Of a DNA stretch of 64,000 nt, positions 25,957-33,841 are shown in pieces. Source of the DNA: Candidatus Eisenbacteria bacterium (GTDB taxonomy: Bacteria; Eisenbacteria; RBG-16-71-46; JAFGJU01); NCBI GenBank assembly GCA_026388185.1, contig JAPLKG010000003.1, positions 1 through 64,000 of the forward strand, in the 5' to 3' direction. Numbering within the stretch: the stretch's first letter is position 1; every line of letters starts with the position of its first letter. Made by a program: the position numbers and the translations under genes. The notes below the pieces were generated by a model. It was not told where the DNA came from, did no database searches, and saw only the letters and a program-made list of their open reading frames with translations.

Positions 25957-26205
25957 CTAGCCCCCAACCTCCATTCTGGCTAGGGTTAGCTTGTCTCCGC
26001 TTTGCACCAATTTGTCCAGCGTTGCATCCCCACTGATTGGCTTACCATCTGAACCCAGCAATTTGTATGAACCCTCTGCTGGCAACCCCAGTTGAGGGGC
26101 CACCAACGTACATACCTGCTGCGCATTGTCACCCGGAAATATTTCCACTTCCGCAGAAGCTGTACCGCCAGCCCTAACTATGGTTACCTTCTTGCCCTCT
26201 GCCAT
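25957..26205 (-). CDS. Ubiquitin-like modifier ending in Gly-Gly
   Basis: 82 residues with the beta-grasp pattern: strands KKVTIVRAGG and SAEVEIFPGD, helix NAQQVCTLVAPQLGL, strand SYKLLGSDGKPI, turn and last strand DKLTLARMEVGG. The final two codons are Gly-Gly followed at once by TAG, so the protein is made ready for E1 activation with no propeptide to trim. No lysine-rich or poly-ubiquitin repeat; one unit only. AGGAGG lies five bases before the ATG. First gene of the cascade operon. Confidence 0.9.
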   Translation of the reverse strand: MAEGKKVTIVRAGGTASAEVEIFPGDNAQQVCTLVAPQLGLPAEGSYKLLGSDGKPISGDATLDKLVQSGDKLTLARMEVGG

Positions 26206-26768
26206 TTCTGCCTCCTCTTGTACGATTTCATGTTATTGAACGCCAAGACTCCATCTCCGCGCCCTTCAAACTCCAGGGAAAGGCAAAATAGTAAAGCCCC
26301 ATCAGAACCGATGAGACCTAGTCCATTTTATGAAGACGCGCGAATCATCCAGGACCAACAAAGCGTTCGTGCCTCCACTTATGTTCTTCTCACCAAAACA
26401 TCAGTTGCCTTCGATTTATGTAGCACAAATTGTATCACCAAAGTACCTACCGTGCAAGCAGAAACATCTGGTGGCGCAGCGGCCGCTCATTCCACGAATA
26501 GTCAAGACCCAGTAGACGCTCTTCTCACAGTTAGGGAAATCTGAACCCGAGGACTTATCGAAACCTGGGTCATGCGAGTTTGCCGGCTGCCCCCCACAAG
26601 TGACCCGGCCTTCCAGTCAACCGGCTTCTTTCTCACAACAGATTCGCGTCCACCCGCGGATACATTTCGTGTCTCGCGGATGGAAAGAAGGCCGCCACAG
26701 AATTGGGCGGACCCTTACAGAGGCCCTCCACCCTCAAGCTGTAGATAGAGGAGCACTCCGCGGCGTCC
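26206..26768 (-). other. Intergenic region ahead of the ubiquitin-like operon
   Basis: 563 bases between the PfkB/AAA+ stop and the ubiquitin-like start. It holds the promoter at 26429-26457 and a leader of about 215 bases. No gene, terminator or RNA family is recognised in the rest; short frames on both strands have no coding character. Confidence 0.45.
26429..26457 (-). promoter_or_regulatory. Promoter of the ubiquitin-like operon
   Basis: Minus strand: TTGCAC, 17 bases, TACAAT. Transcription would start near 26422, giving a leader of roughly 217 bases. The -35 box is not the usual TTGACA, and the spacer ends TTTGGTGA. The same layout, with 21 of 29 positions identical, is found ahead of the TPR gene (30697-30725), which argues for a shared regulator or sigma factor. 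Confidence 0.6.
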
Positions 26769-29177
26769 TCACTTCGGTGGGTTTGTAATGACCTTCACCG
26801 GCTTTTTGGCATCCTCATGTGGCCACGGCTCAAGCTCTTGAATGTGCCTGCCAAGTTCGGGATAGGAATCCAATCTCGGCACATTTCGCATGGTTACTTG
26901 GCCGAGGGAGATATCGTGAAATCGAGACGCCAAAATTTCTATGCTGCGGATCCCATCAAATGGCATGGCATTGTAGAATACCCTGAGTACATTTTGGTCG
27001 ATGCTCGAGATTGGTCCGAAAACTCGATTGAGGAAATTAACGCCGTGGTAAACCAGTTCCGTTCGTCGGCGCTTGCTTTCAGGGTCGCTCCGAACCATCC
27101 TTTTCATCAGTACCTTTCGTCTTTCTTCGTCCTGCTCTGCATGAAGCTTTTCCCTACGGTCACCCCCAAAGAAATCCAACTCAATAATTGGTCCATTTAT
27201 CCTGGACAAAAAGTCGCGCCCCTTCGATTCGACTCTCAGGTGGTTGAGAGGTTTAGTAGAAGCAAATACCCAGACGCAGGGTTCGATACGGTATGTGGTC
27301 CCTTCCGATGCGAAAGAGCCGTCCCATATCGGGCCCAAAAGAAGACCCATAGCTGTGTGGCTCTCAATCTGGGCATCTATTTCATCCACAAAAACGAGAA
27401 CGCGGGCCCGTGTACGATTCTGAACAGACATTATCTGTTTAAGCGAGTTCATTAGATCCTGATTAGAGGCCATCTGGGCGACCGAGAAACTGAGATGTTG
27501 AAAATCAAAATGCTGGGCTAGACACTTCGCCAGAGTGCTTTTCCCCCATCCCGGTTCCGCGAGAAGAAGGCAATTAAAGGGGTACCGTGGATCTCGTTCA
27601 TTTCCATACGCCTGCAGCCGGGTTATCAATTTGTTTATCTCAGATCGCTTATCTCCACCGGGACAGATGTAATCCTTGAGCGTTCCGTGAGCGCGCCAGA
27701 GATGAATCTGCTTTTCCCCGCCTACCGTAACAACCCCTTGGCCAATCGATGAACGATTCCACTCGTGCCAGCTCGCCAGATAAGTGAGCCGGTGAGACAG
27801 TCTCTGGCGGGGCCCGACCACCGCTGGAGGCCAGGGTGGCCTGTAGATCGCTTGGTCGAAGGGTCCAGTTAGATTAGAGGGCTTCTTTTCCAACCAAGCC
27901 TTCGTACAGCTGTCAGTCCAAAGGTACGCGTTTCGGAGCGCCCAAGAGCACGCACTGCTCATAGAGTTCCGCAGAGGGACAAACATCTGGTCCCAGTATA
28001 CAAGCGAAGAAAAGAAAACTGTGGAGCGTCCAACGCAGATAGGTTTCTTTTCACCTGGCGCGCTGGCGATGTTGACGAGATAAGCGTCATCTTTCTCGCG
28101 GCTCCGATTAGAGTGCCTACCCCGGACCCTTTTTGTGCCTGTAGTGCTCGTCGCAGCAATCACTGTATCATCCTCGAACAAGAGGGCAGCATTCTCCGGC
28201 TTTACTCGAACAGAGTGGATTGTCTTAGTGTGGAGATACTTCTTCAGCCCAAGGAGATCACCCAGGACTTCCAAAGCTGCATGCCCTAGGACGGTCGGTC
28301 CGTGGCGCCAGACGCGTACCCCGTATGTATACTCCAGCAACTGTTCATCGGTAAACGTCAGCCGCGGTTTCTTCCTCGCTTTCTTCAGTTCGTCCATCCA
28401 CGTTGCGGACTCTAGCTTGCTCCGAATGTACCATTTAGCCTTCGGAAAGGCCCTATGGAGCCGTTTGACCAGCTCATTGTCGATCACTCCATAGCCGTGA
28501 TCGACCGCAACAATCGCGTCAACCTCAGTTTTGGGAATGGATTTCTTGATCTCACCCACGATGCCGTAGTTCTTGTACTGATTGTCGAGATCCAGTTTCC
28601 AATCGAAACGATATTGAAGACGAGGTTGATCACTGCCAAACCCTTCATAAAGACGGACCAAGTGGTTGGAAGACGTATTTGTTGCGGCTTTGGGGCAGTT
28701 TGTCTTAACTAGATTGAACATCGACCGCTGGTAGCAGCACTCAGTTTGAGTCCTGAGATGCGGACACCACCTCTTGGCCTTGCTATTCCAGTGCGGAGTC
28801 GTGAGACCGGATAAACGGTACGGTGTGAGCCCTATGCTCACATCTTTCTTGTCACACAGCAGACACATAAGGAGATTGCTATCACTTGGGTTCCATGCCG
28901 TAAGCAAAAGCAGTTCGCATTTCTCCACCATTGAAGGAACCATGGATTTCCCCGCTGAGACAGTGCGATGTTGAAGACCCGGACCCCGTAGGGTGCGCCA
29001 AACACTAGCTGCTCCGCAAAAACTTATGATCCGGCAATCGGCGTTTGGCAGATTGCTAATGTAGTGTTCCTTGCCAACGTTGTAGCTGTGGTAGATGTCT
29101 CCGCGCGACATCAGCCAGTTCTCATCGATGAAGGAATCACCAACAATGAGCACAACGCGCTTCTGGTTGGATGGCAT
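26769..29177 (-). CDS. PfkB-like domain fused to an AAA+ ATPase
   Basis: About 802 residues from the ATG at 29177 (AGGAGG eight bases upstream). Residues 1-320 look like a ribokinase/PfkB-type fold close to the HldE/RfaE sugar-kinase domain (VVLIVGDSFIDENWL at 8-22, AIVAVDHGYGVIDNELVKRL at 221-240). The middle is unassigned. Residues 505-700 are AAA+: Walker A EPGWGKST (541-548), Walker B VLVFVDEID (593-601), a sensor-1-like FASTKP (638-643), and an arginine-rich C-part. The PfkB assignment is weaker than AAA+. It follows the TPR/CFI-box gene by 63 bases. Together with the ubiquitin-like genes this may supply an unfoldase or switch; that role is inference. Confidence 0.75.
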   Translation of the reverse strand: MPSNQKRVVLIVGDSFIDENWLMSRGDIYHSYNVGKEHYISNLPNADCRIISFCGAASVWRTLRGPGLQHRTVSAGKSMVPSMVEKCELLLLTAWNPSDSNLLMCLLCDKKDVSIGLTPYRLSGLTTPHWNSKAKRWCPHLRTQTECCYQRSMFNLVKTNCPKAATNTSSNHLVRLYEGFGSDQPRLQYRFDWKLDLDNQYKNYGIVGEIKKSIPKTEVDAIVAVDHGYGVIDNELVKRLHRAFPKAKWYIRSKLESATWMDELKKARKKPRLTFTDEQLLEYTYGVRVWRHGPTVLGHAALEVLGDLLGLKKYLHTKTIHSVRVKPENAALLFEDDTVIAATSTTGTKRVRGRHSNRSREKDDAYLVNIASAPGEKKPICVGRSTVFFSSLVYWDQMFVPLRNSMSSACSWALRNAYLWTDSCTKAWLEKKPSNLTGPFDQAIYRPPWPPAVVGPRQRLSHRLTYLASWHEWNRSSIGQGVVTVGGEKQIHLWRAHGTLKDYICPGGDKRSEINKLITRLQAYGNERDPRYPFNCLLLAEPGWGKSTLAKCLAQHFDFQHLSFSVAQMASNQDLMNSLKQIMSVQNRTRARVLVFVDEIDAQIESHTAMGLLLGPIWDGSFASEGTTYRIEPCVWVFASTKPLNHLRVESKGRDFLSRINGPIIELDFFGGDRREKLHAEQDEERRKVLMKRMVRSDPESKRRRTELVYHGVNFLNRVFGPISSIDQNVLRVFYNAMPFDGIRSIEILASRFHDISLGQVTMRNVPRLDSYPELGRHIQELEPWPHEDAKKPVKVITNPPK

Positions 29178-29240
29178 GACTTCCTCCTGAATAATTACGA
29201 GCCCTCTATCTACACCAGCGGGAGGCGTCTTGCGCACGCA

Positions 29241-30542
29241 TCAAAGATCAGACCTTTTCCTTGCCCACCGCACAATGGGTCCGAGGACCAGTCTGGCGAC
29301 AAACTTGGTAACCGTACTGCTGGAAACAAACCCTGCCAAAGATGGGGAAACAAAATAATAGAGTCTGACTGCGAATGCACCGAGGCGGGAGTGTAATAAC
29401 ACTTCATCCCGAAATCTACTTAGTGTCGCCACCTCTGATGCCAGCGGAGAGTCAAACGCAGCAGTTGCGATGAAACAGCGCGAACCTACACCTTCCACCT
29501 TGTACAGGTCCATACCCGGGGGCTCGAACTTCAGCACTATGAGTATTGTTGTTTCCCCAGCCAATCTTCTGGCCTCATCGAGAACTGCCAGGTCATCCGG
29601 AGCGAAGGAGCCGACTAGCTTAGTTCGGAAGTTGCCTTTGTACATGGCTGCTGGTTTTCCTTCTCTCAGAATCGTGACGCGATCCTTCCTGTATTGGCTC
29701 TCGAGTTCGAGTATGCCTTCCCCAACTTCCTTGATTCTGGAGTTTCTGGCAACCTCTGTCTCCGCTGTGCCAATCGATTCCAACAGTCGTACGGTATTCC
29801 TGCGCGACACTTCATTCGTGTCGTGACTGAGACAAGTTTTGAGATCCTGAACAGCCTTGTCTTTCTCCCCCATGAGCAGCCACAGGTAGCCTCGATTGAA
29901 GTAAGTCGGAGGGTGATCAGGAGCCAGAGCAATGGCCCTCTCAAATGCGTCTAGTGCGAGCTCGTAGTACTCTCCAGCTTTCGCCTCCTGCCCGGATTTG
30001 GTAAGCTCTGCCCCCATCGTCTTGTACACGTTTCCTAGACTGTTGAGTGGATGCGGCATCTTTGGCGATGAGGACACTGCCCGTCTTGCCCACTCCAATG
30101 CCAAATCGTACTTCCCTTTGTGGGTGTATATGATGGCGAGGGAATTCATCGCATCAGCAGCGTCGGGCGATTCTTCAACACCATATTCGAGAGCCCAAGC
30201 CGCGAGATCCTCCTCACCGAGTCTTGCAAGCTGCATTCCCATATGCACCAACATGCGAGCAAGAGGCCAGTCGTCAAAATCGGCGGGATGCTTGCACTTC
30301 GCTCTTTGCAGAATAGAAGTGGCGCGACTAACAAGCTCAAGCCCCGGAATTCGGCGAAGAACGTCAAGTTTATCCTCGTCGCTCGGAAATTCCTTGAGGA
30401 TCTTGCTCCGAAAGCGGGCTTTCTCCGCTTTCGAGAGGTTTGTGAAGTGCTGCACTTCCTTCTTCAGTGCGCGTTCCATATCAATCAGCTGAATTGTCGA
30501 CAGACCTTGCGTTTGTTGGTGAATGCTGTCGATTTCGTCCAT
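29241..30542 (-). CDS. TPR protein with C-terminal CFI-box domain
   Basis: 433 residues from the ATG at 30542 (GGAGG upstream; an ATG 18 bases earlier is weaker). Residues about 75-255 are tetratricopeptide repeats (WALEYGVEESPDAADAMNSL, YDLALEWARRAVSSSPKMPH, ALDAFERAIALAPDHPPTYF). The C-terminal 75 residues begin CFIATAAFDSPLASEV and continue FRDEVLL, YYFVSPSLAGF, the CFI-box-CTERM domain found at the end of many bacterial proteins of unknown function. The tail includes a hydrophobic stretch and a basic end. It heads a two-gene operon with the PfkB/AAA+ fusion. Probably a scaffold or sensor. Confidence 0.82.
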   Translation of the reverse strand: MDEIDSIHQQTQGLSTIQLIDMERALKKEVQHFTNLSKAEKARFRSKILKEFPSDEDKLDVLRRIPGLELVSRATSILQRAKCKHPADFDDWPLARMLVHMGMQLARLGEEDLAAWALEYGVEESPDAADAMNSLAIIYTHKGKYDLALEWARRAVSSSPKMPHPLNSLGNVYKTMGAELTKSGQEAKAGEYYELALDAFERAIALAPDHPPTYFNRGYLWLLMGEKDKAVQDLKTCLSHDTNEVSRRNTVRLLESIGTAETEVARNSRIKEVGEGILELESQYRKDRVTILREGKPAAMYKGNFRTKLVGSFAPDDLAVLDEARRLAGETTILIVLKFEPPGMDLYKVEGVGSRCFIATAAFDSPLASEVATLSRFRDEVLLHSRLGAFAVRLYYFVSPSLAGFVSSSTVTKFVARLVLGPIVRWARKRSDL

Positions 30543-30565
30543 CTTGGATCCTCCATTCACGGAAA

Positions 30566-30585
30566 GGCCAGCAGCTGCGCTGGCC
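30566..30585 (-). promoter_or_regulatory. Hairpin in the leader of the TPR gene
   Basis: GGCCAGC, six bases, GCTGGCC: a perfect seven-base-pair stem in the leader, about 24 bases before the ATG at 30542. It has no T-run, so it is not a terminator. It could affect translation or bind a regulator. Confidence 0.35.
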
Positions 30586-30696
30586 AGACTCAGGTGAAGG
30601 TTACATCAGAATAACGTCCGCGTCCTACCGGTGATGGAAATCTAGGGAGTTCTAGCTAAACGTATCAAATCTGCCGGCTTGATAAATCAAAGCGTT

Positions 30697-30725
30697 AGTA
30701 TATCACTAAAATACTGCCAGTGCAA
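30697..30725 (-). promoter_or_regulatory. Promoter of the TPR/PfkB-AAA operon
   Basis: Minus strand: TTGCAC, 17 bases, TATACT, with start of transcription near 30690 and a leader of about 150 bases. The spacer ends TTTTAGTGA. It is a near copy in layout and sequence of the promoter at 26429-26457. Confidence 0.6.
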
Positions 30726-30970
30726 GGGCGAAATCTCAGTGGTGTTCCATTAACTGGTGCTGATTGAGGTCTGAAGGCGACCAGTCAGGGCGGAAATTGA
30801 TCACGTCGCTGCTGCCAACTTGGAGACATCCAAGCCGATGGACCCAGAGAGTGCAGTCATTTGTTTGCAACCACGACATGAGCTCCAGATTATCACACAT
30901 GTGACATGACACGACAGTGCCCAAACGAAACGTCACCTCTATGCATTGCTCTTGCTAACATCCTCCTAAC

Positions 30971-31014
30971 AAAACATCCCAAAACACCCCGAAAAACGAG
31001 AAAACACCAGAAAA
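30971..31014. other. Five phased A-tracts, predicted curved DNA
   Basis: Runs of four or five A begin at 30971, 30981, 30992, 31001 and 31011, that is, about every ten bases, one helical turn. Such phasing bends DNA. It lies roughly 250 bases upstream of the TPR promoter in the gene-free stretch 30726-31123, which otherwise holds only the dyad at 31072. Confidence 0.65.
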
Positions 31015-31071
31015 CGTGAGACCGCACAACTCTTTTCTGTTGTTACAGCTACGTCCCTGATGTTCTCTCTT

Positions 31072-31087
31072 GTTGTGACATCACAAC
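31072..31087. promoter_or_regulatory. 16-base palindrome
   Basis: GTTGTGA-CA-TCACAAC, a two-base centre between perfect seven-base arms. It looks like a dimeric regulator site rather than a terminator (no T-run). It sits at the boundary between the accessory island and the ordinary chromosome, just past the stop of the small membrane protein gene at 31124. Confidence 0.4.
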
Positions 31088-31123
31088 GTTCTCATAACCC
31101 AAAGGTCGCTGGTTCACCTCGCT

Positions 31124-31447
31124 TCACGGCTTTCCTGTAATCTTCTGAAGCGTGGAGTCCCAGAGGTAACCGGCGATCAAGGCGTGGCGCCAATCCGCCA
31201 ACATCTTGCCGCCAACAGCTACAATCACCAGGGCAACGGCCAGCGAGAAGACAGAAAGTTTCGCGTAGGGCCCAACGTGCGGCCACACTGCTCGCAGCAC
31301 CTTCGCCATTCTTCGCGTTAGCGGCGGCTTCTTGGGTTGCAGGCTCGAGCCCGGTGTCGTCGGGCCATAGGTTTTCTTGAATTCTTCGCTGACGGACTTT
31401 GCCGGCACAGATGTTTTGACCCCCGCTGCCAGCTGTAGTAAATTCAT
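31124..31447 (-). CDS. Small one-helix membrane protein, unknown
   Basis: 107 residues: a polar N-terminal 45 residues (SVSEEFKKTYGPTTPGSSLQ), a basic patch, then one hydrophobic helix (LSVFSLAVALVIVAVGG, about 64-80) and a short tail. Its ATG is only five bases from the ATG of the ABC-F gene on the other strand, and neither has a good ribosome-binding site, so one of the two starts may be wrong or the mRNAs may be nearly leaderless. Function unknown. Confidence 0.5.
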   Translation of the reverse strand: MNLLQLAAGVKTSVPAKSVSEEFKKTYGPTTPGSSLQPKKPPLTRRMAKVLRAVWPHVGPYAKLSVFSLAVALVIVAVGGKMLADWRHALIAGYLWDSTLQKITGKP

Positions 31448-31452
31448 GCGTT

Positions 31453-33750
31453 ATGGCACTAGTAACCACGCATGACCTCGGGAAATCTTTCGGCCTGGTA
31501 GATGTTTTCGCCGGTTTGTCTCTGAGTGTCCCTCGCGGGGCGCGCATTGCCGTGGTCGGGCCGAACGGAATCGGGAAAACGAGCCTGCTGCGCGTCATCG
31601 CAGGGAAGGAACCTCCCTCCGCGGGTACGGTCCACCGCTCTCGGGGCCTCACGATCGGCTACTTGCCACAGGAATCTGTTTTCGAATCGGCTAACACTCT
31701 CTGGGACGAATGCCTGATTCCTCTGGCCCACTTGCTCGCGCAACAGAAGGAGCTGACCCGTCTCGAGGCCGAGATGGTCGCTGGCGGGAACGATGCCGCT
31801 GTCGGGAACGCCGGCGGGGCCGGGGGCATAGCCGAGACTGGGAACGCTGCTGGCGAGACCGCTGGGGCTGGCGATACTGCCGTAGCTGGAAACACCGGCC
31901 GCAGCGTTGAAGACACCCTGGAGCGCTACGGCGCGCTGCAGGCTCGCTTCGAAGAGGCCGGGGGGTACACTTACGAGACGCGCATCCGACAGGTGCTCAC
32001 GGGTCTGGGCTTCTCCCCCGACGAATACGCCCTACCCCTGACGTGCCTTTCGGGCGGACAGCGCACCCGGGCCCTTCTGGCGCGTTTATTGATAGAGAAG
32101 CCGGGTCTATTGATTCTCGACGAGCCGACCAATCATCTCGACGTCTCTGCCGTTGAATGGCTGGAAAGTTACATCAGAGACTGGGACGGCGCCGTCCTCA
32201 TCGTCTCACACGACCGCTATCTCCTCGACAAGGTCTGCAACAACGTCTGGGAAATGAGCAGGGCCGGGGTCGAGGCCTATCGCGGCAACTATAGCCACTA
32301 CCTGCGCCAGCGTCAGGAGCGCTGGGATCGGCGTTCGACGGAGTTCGAGGCCGAGAAGGCTCGCCTCGAGAAAGAAATGGACTACGTCAAGCGGAACATC
32401 GCCGCGCAAAACGTAGCTCAAGCCAGGGGGCGTCTCAAACGCATGAGCCGCCAGATTCAGGCCATCGAACAGATTGGACTGGACGCCATGCGGGGTAGGA
32501 AGTGGCTCAACATAAGTGAGGACGTGCAGACAACTACGGGTGTGATGACTGCGGAGGAGGCAGAACGACGGATCAAGTCCCTGCGCAATCCAATCCATCG
32601 CCCGAAAGAACTCAAGTTCAGACTTGCGGCCGGTCAGCGCGGCGGGAACATCGTACTTCGCACCCGTGACCTGGCTGTCGGTTATCCCGGCAATCATCTT
32701 TTCACCGTCCCCGACATCGACCTCCAGCGCCTCGGGTGTGTCGCTCTCATCGGTCCCAACGGCTCCGGCAAGACCACGTTTCTTAAAGTCATCCTCGGCA
32801 AGCTTCCCCCTCTCAGCGGTGAGGCGCAAGTCGGGGCCAGTCTTGACGTCGGCTACTTCGCTCAGGCTCACGAGGGTCTCAATCTGGACAACACACTTAT
32901 GCAGGAGATCGAGTCGGTCGCTCCCCGCATGCTGGTTGACGCGATCCGAGGCTACCTTGCCCGCTACCTCTTCACCGGTGAGGACGTCTTCAAGAAAGTC
33001 CAAGTCCTCTCGGGTGGCGAGCGCGGACGCCTGGCGCTCGCGAAGCTTGCCTTGAGCAACGCCAACCTCTTGCTCCTCGACGAGCCGACCAATCACCTCG
33101 ACATCCCTTCCCAGGAAGTTCTCCAAAACGTGCTGGTCGACTTCGACGGGACAATCATCCTGGTTTCGCACGATCGCTTCCTGATCGACGCTCTGGCGAC
33201 TCAGGTCTGGGAGATCGATAGAGATCACGCCGTCCTCAAGATTTTCGAGGGAACCTACAGCGAGTATCGCGCGAGTGGAGGGTCTCCCGGAGTTTCAGGT
33301 ACGGCGGCGCGCGCGCCGGCAGTGGGCAGTTCTGCGGCGCAAGGCTCGGCGGCGGGTGGTTCTGCGATGCGCGACTCGATCACGCGCGGTCCTGCCCTCC
33401 AAGGTCCGACGTCGCAGGGCCCCGCGGCGCCAAGTTCAGCGGCACCACGCTCGGCGGCGGACGACTCTCATTTACAGAAAGGTGACGCTTTCCGCAAGGC
33501 TCGCGCTGCCAAGAACCGCGAGATCGCCGAGGAGCGCCGTGCCCTCGCTCGGGAAAGGCGCCGCAAGGCTCGCATTGCAGAACTCGAAGGCCGCATTGCG
33601 ATTCTACAAGAAGAAGTTACTCGTCTCGGAGGAAGTCTCGCCGATCCCCCGTCCGACCGGGCCGAGATCCTACGTTTGGGCGAAGAGTACATGCGCACAG
33701 AGAGCGAGATGGAGGCGCTCATCGCCGAGTGGGAGAACTTACAGGGGTGA
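31453..33750 (+). CDS. ABC-F family ATPase (Uup/EttA-like) with low-complexity inserts
   Basis: 765 residues with two ATP-binding domains and no membrane part. Domain 1: Walker A GPNGIGKT (36-43), LSGGQ (199-203), LLILDEPTNHLD (219-230). Domain 2: GPNGSGKT, LSGGERG, LLLLDEPTNHLD. The linker between them has the usual charged helices. The protein probably binds the ribosomal E site or acts on DNA repair, as Uup does; the C-terminal coiled coil (KARIAELEGRIAILQEEV) favours Uup-like. Odd: residues 110-150 are an Ala/Gly/Thr/Asn-rich insert, and about 608-676 is an Ala/Ser/Gly/Pro-rich repeat linker before the coiled coil. Their codons are GC-rich and repetitive. Confidence 0.92.
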   Translation: MALVTTHDLGKSFGLVDVFAGLSLSVPRGARIAVVGPNGIGKTSLLRVIAGKEPPSAGTVHRSRGLTIGYLPQESVFESANTLWDECLIPLAHLLAQQKELTRLEAEMVAGGNDAAVGNAGGAGGIAETGNAAGETAGAGDTAVAGNTGRSVEDTLERYGALQARFEEAGGYTYETRIRQVLTGLGFSPDEYALPLTCLSGGQRTRALLARLLIEKPGLLILDEPTNHLDVSAVEWLESYIRDWDGAVLIVSHDRYLLDKVCNNVWEMSRAGVEAYRGNYSHYLRQRQERWDRRSTEFEAEKARLEKEMDYVKRNIAAQNVAQARGRLKRMSRQIQAIEQIGLDAMRGRKWLNISEDVQTTTGVMTAEEAERRIKSLRNPIHRPKELKFRLAAGQRGGNIVLRTRDLAVGYPGNHLFTVPDIDLQRLGCVALIGPNGSGKTTFLKVILGKLPPLSGEAQVGASLDVGYFAQAHEGLNLDNTLMQEIESVAPRMLVDAIRGYLARYLFTGEDVFKKVQVLSGGERGRLALAKLALSNANLLLLDEPTNHLDIPSQEVLQNVLVDFDGTIILVSHDRFLIDALATQVWEIDRDHAVLKIFEGTYSEYRASGGSPGVSGTAARAPAVGSSAAQGSAAGGSAMRDSITRGPALQGPTSQGPAAPSSAAPRSAADDSHLQKGDAFRKARAAKNREIAEERRALARERRRKARIAELEGRIAILQEEVTRLGGSLADPPSDRAEILRLGEEYMRTESEMEALIAEWENLQG

Positions 33751-33841
33751 GCAGAAGCAGGGTCTGCGCGCCTTACGTGAGTCCTTGCGCTCTTCGAGAA
33801 ATGGTAAGAGTCACAAGAGTGAGCAAGAAAGGGGTTAGACC

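Noticed and set aside
31092-31652. 186-codon minus-strand frame
   Set aside because: Largely antisense to the ABC-F gene, a shadow of GC-rich coding sequence.
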